DNA of 64,000 nt, from the NCBI GenBank assembly GCA_032027125.1, contig JAVSMQ010000001.1:656160-720159 (forward strand). The letters are read 5' to 3'. The translations under genes were made by a program, and so were the position numbers. Of this stretch, positions 63,134 through 64,000 are shown piece by piece (within the stretch, counting starts at the first letter, position 1; every line of letters begins with the position of its first letter). The notes beneath the pieces were generated by a model, which was not told the origin of the DNA, made no database searches, and saw nothing but the letters and a program-made list of their open reading frames with translations. This DNA comes from JANJTB01 sp032027125 (GTDB taxonomy: Bacteria > Bacteroidota > Ignavibacteria > Kapaibacteriales > UBA2268).

Positions 63134-63475
63134 ATGAAATACTTATTGATTCTGATGATGATTCTCATATTCGGCTCATGCACTTTACAGAAAGAAGCTT
63201 TTGTTTTTGTGGACAGCAAAAAAGAAGGAAGAACTCTTGAAGGCTTTTACTTTCTTGATGTTACGGTCAAAAATTCAGGTGAGCAGCCTGCTTATTATGT
63301 TATTCTAATTTCGCAGGTTTATTTGAAAGGGAAAGAAATCCAAAGAATTGAAAAAGGATATGGTGACTTATTCCCGGGTTCAGCAAAAGAAATGAGACTT
63401 ATTTTCGAAAAACTTGGCAACAGCGACCCTGACAGTGTCGGGTTAAAAATCACATACTCACCATTCAATATTTAA
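63134..63475 (+). CDS. Small lipoprotein of unknown function
   Basis: The 113-residue protein has a lipobox FGSC (Cys16) and a beta-rich mature part (FYFLDVTVKNSGEQPAYYVIL, then a GYGDLFPGSAKEMRLIF segment) that looks like a small immunoglobulin-like domain of the kind that stabilises envelope complexes. I do not recognise the family. The last base of its stop is 10 bp before the mtgA start, so the two are probably co-transcribed. Confidence 0.72.
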   Translation: MKYLLILMMILIFGSCTLQKEAFVFVDSKKEGRTLEGFYFLDVTVKNSGEQPAYYVILISQVYLKGKEIQRIEKGYGDLFPGSAKEMRLIFEKLGNSDPDSVGLKITYSPFNI

Positions 63476-63485
63476 ACAATCAGAC

Positions 63486-64000
63486 ATGAAGCGATTATTC
63501 AAATTTCTATTTAAATTTATTCTGTATTTTACACTGTTTTTCCTGGCAATTTCCATTAGTACAGTTGTACTGTATAAATATATAAATCCACCGGTTACAC
63601 CCCACATGATAATCAGAGTTATCGAGGGTATTATTGACGGCGATTTGGTATGGATTGATAAAGACTGGGTTTCTTATGAAGAGATTTCTCCAAATCTGTT
63701 CAGGGCGGTTATAGGTGCCGAAGACGCAAGATTTATGACACATGAAGGAGTTGACTGGAAAGCAGTCAAGGCTGCCAGAAGATATAATGAATTGCATAAA
63801 GGAAAGAAGAAACGCGGCGCCAGCACTATTACAATGCAAACCGCCAAGAATACATTTCTTCCGCATACTCGCATTATGGCACGAAAAGCAGTAGAAGTAT
63901 ATTTCACATATTTAATTGAATTTGTCTGGGGTAAAAAAAGAATACTTGAAGTTTATGCAAATGTGGTTGAATGGGGACCCGGGCTTTACGGTGTCGAGGC
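63486..64000 (+). CDS. mtgA: Monofunctional peptidoglycan transglycosylase, N-terminal part
   Basis: The gene runs off the window, leaving 171 codons. MtgA polymerises lipid II into glycan strands. One membrane segment (about 10-32) anchors it in the inner membrane. The GT51 motifs are present: RAVIGAEDARFMTHEGVDW with the catalytic Glu, KKRGASTITMQTAKN, and RKAVEVYFTYLIEFVWGKKRI. The final visible residues reach the ANVVEWGPGLYGVE motif. Downstream sequence is outside the window, so a fused penicillin-binding domain cannot be excluded, but the short N-terminus fits the monofunctional type. Confidence 0.94.
   Translation, partial: MKRLFKFLFKFILYFTLFFLAISISTVVLYKYINPPVTPHMIIRVIEGIIDGDLVWIDKDWVSYEEISPNLFRAVIGAEDARFMTHEGVDWKAVKAARRYNELHKGKKKRGASTITMQTAKNTFLPHTRIMARKAVEVYFTYLIEFVWGKKRILEVYANVVEWGPGLYGVE

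Noticed and set aside
63507..63907. Minus-strand frames opposite mtgA
   Set aside because: mtgA on the plus strand has intact GT51 motifs; the opposing frames have none.

Overview
The window reads as a chromosomal segment of an AT-rich member of the Bacteroidota/Chlorobiota (FCB) group, and looks most like an Ignavibacteria- or Kapabacteria-type bacterium. The evidence is: two secreted proteins with type IX secretion C-terminal sorting domains, a GWxTD-domain protein, an Omp85-type patatin, many Sec/lipobox proteins, promoters of the Bacteroidota form TTTG-N20-TAnnTTTG, and weak or missing Shine-Dalgarno sites at many starts. The exact lineage is inference. Runs of N and a duplicated overlap around a single N indicate a draft or metagenome assembly. 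No tRNA, rRNA, CRISPR array, prophage or intact transposase was found.

Layout. 1-9.3 kb: the end of rsmA, then obgE, three envelope proteins (two of them tandem paralogs), anmK, and a compact ftsQ-ftsA-ftsZ division operon bounded by terminators. 9.3-16 kb: a small outer-membrane protein, a trehalose pair (OtsAB fusion plus a GH15 hydrolase) and an NhaD-like antiporter. 16-25.7 kb: repeat-rich DNA around two hybrid sensor kinases. One kinase carries 19 copies of a 21-residue coiled-coil unit. A Met/His-rich lipoprotein and a tiny GGMH membrane protein follow. 25.7-31.9 kb: a tight cluster of DJ-1/PfpI, acylphosphatase, a patatin/Omp85 protein and a Kef-type antiporter, with smpB divergent from it. 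32-42 kb: a T9SS cargo protein, mgtE, an FkbM methyltransferase, recA, a serine beta-lactamase-like lipoprotein, a DUF3298-type lipoprotein and a tyrosine phenol-lyase. 42-48.4 kb: a third hybrid kinase and the ptb-buk butyrate pair. 48.8-53 kb: LON-domain protein, folP, GWxTD protein and der. 53.4-64 kb: a 1297-residue T9SS beta-propeller/Fn3 protein, a THUMP-like methyltransferase, a RecQ-phosphoribosyltransferase fusion translationally coupled to a divergent DprA, a RelE-type toxin-antitoxin pair, a small lipoprotein and the start of mtgA.

Two things stand out. First, noncoding DNA holds several unrelated tandem arrays (16.3, 24.5, 24.8-25.4 and 32.1-32.4 kb) that all have a period of exactly 21 bp, two turns of B-DNA. 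Register is kept even across changes of unit sequence. The kinase coil has a 63-bp period and another intergenic repeat a 105-bp period, both multiples of 21. Second, the RecQ-PRTase/DprA pair joins a helicase, a ComF-like nucleotide-binding domain and a DprA fold, and could be a DNA-processing or conflict system.

Physiology. Tyrosine phenol-lyase and Ptb-Buk suggest amino-acid breakdown with butyrate or branched-acid ATP generation. The trehalose genes, NhaD and Kef suggest salt, pH and osmotic handling. The large kinases suggest heavy environmental sensing.
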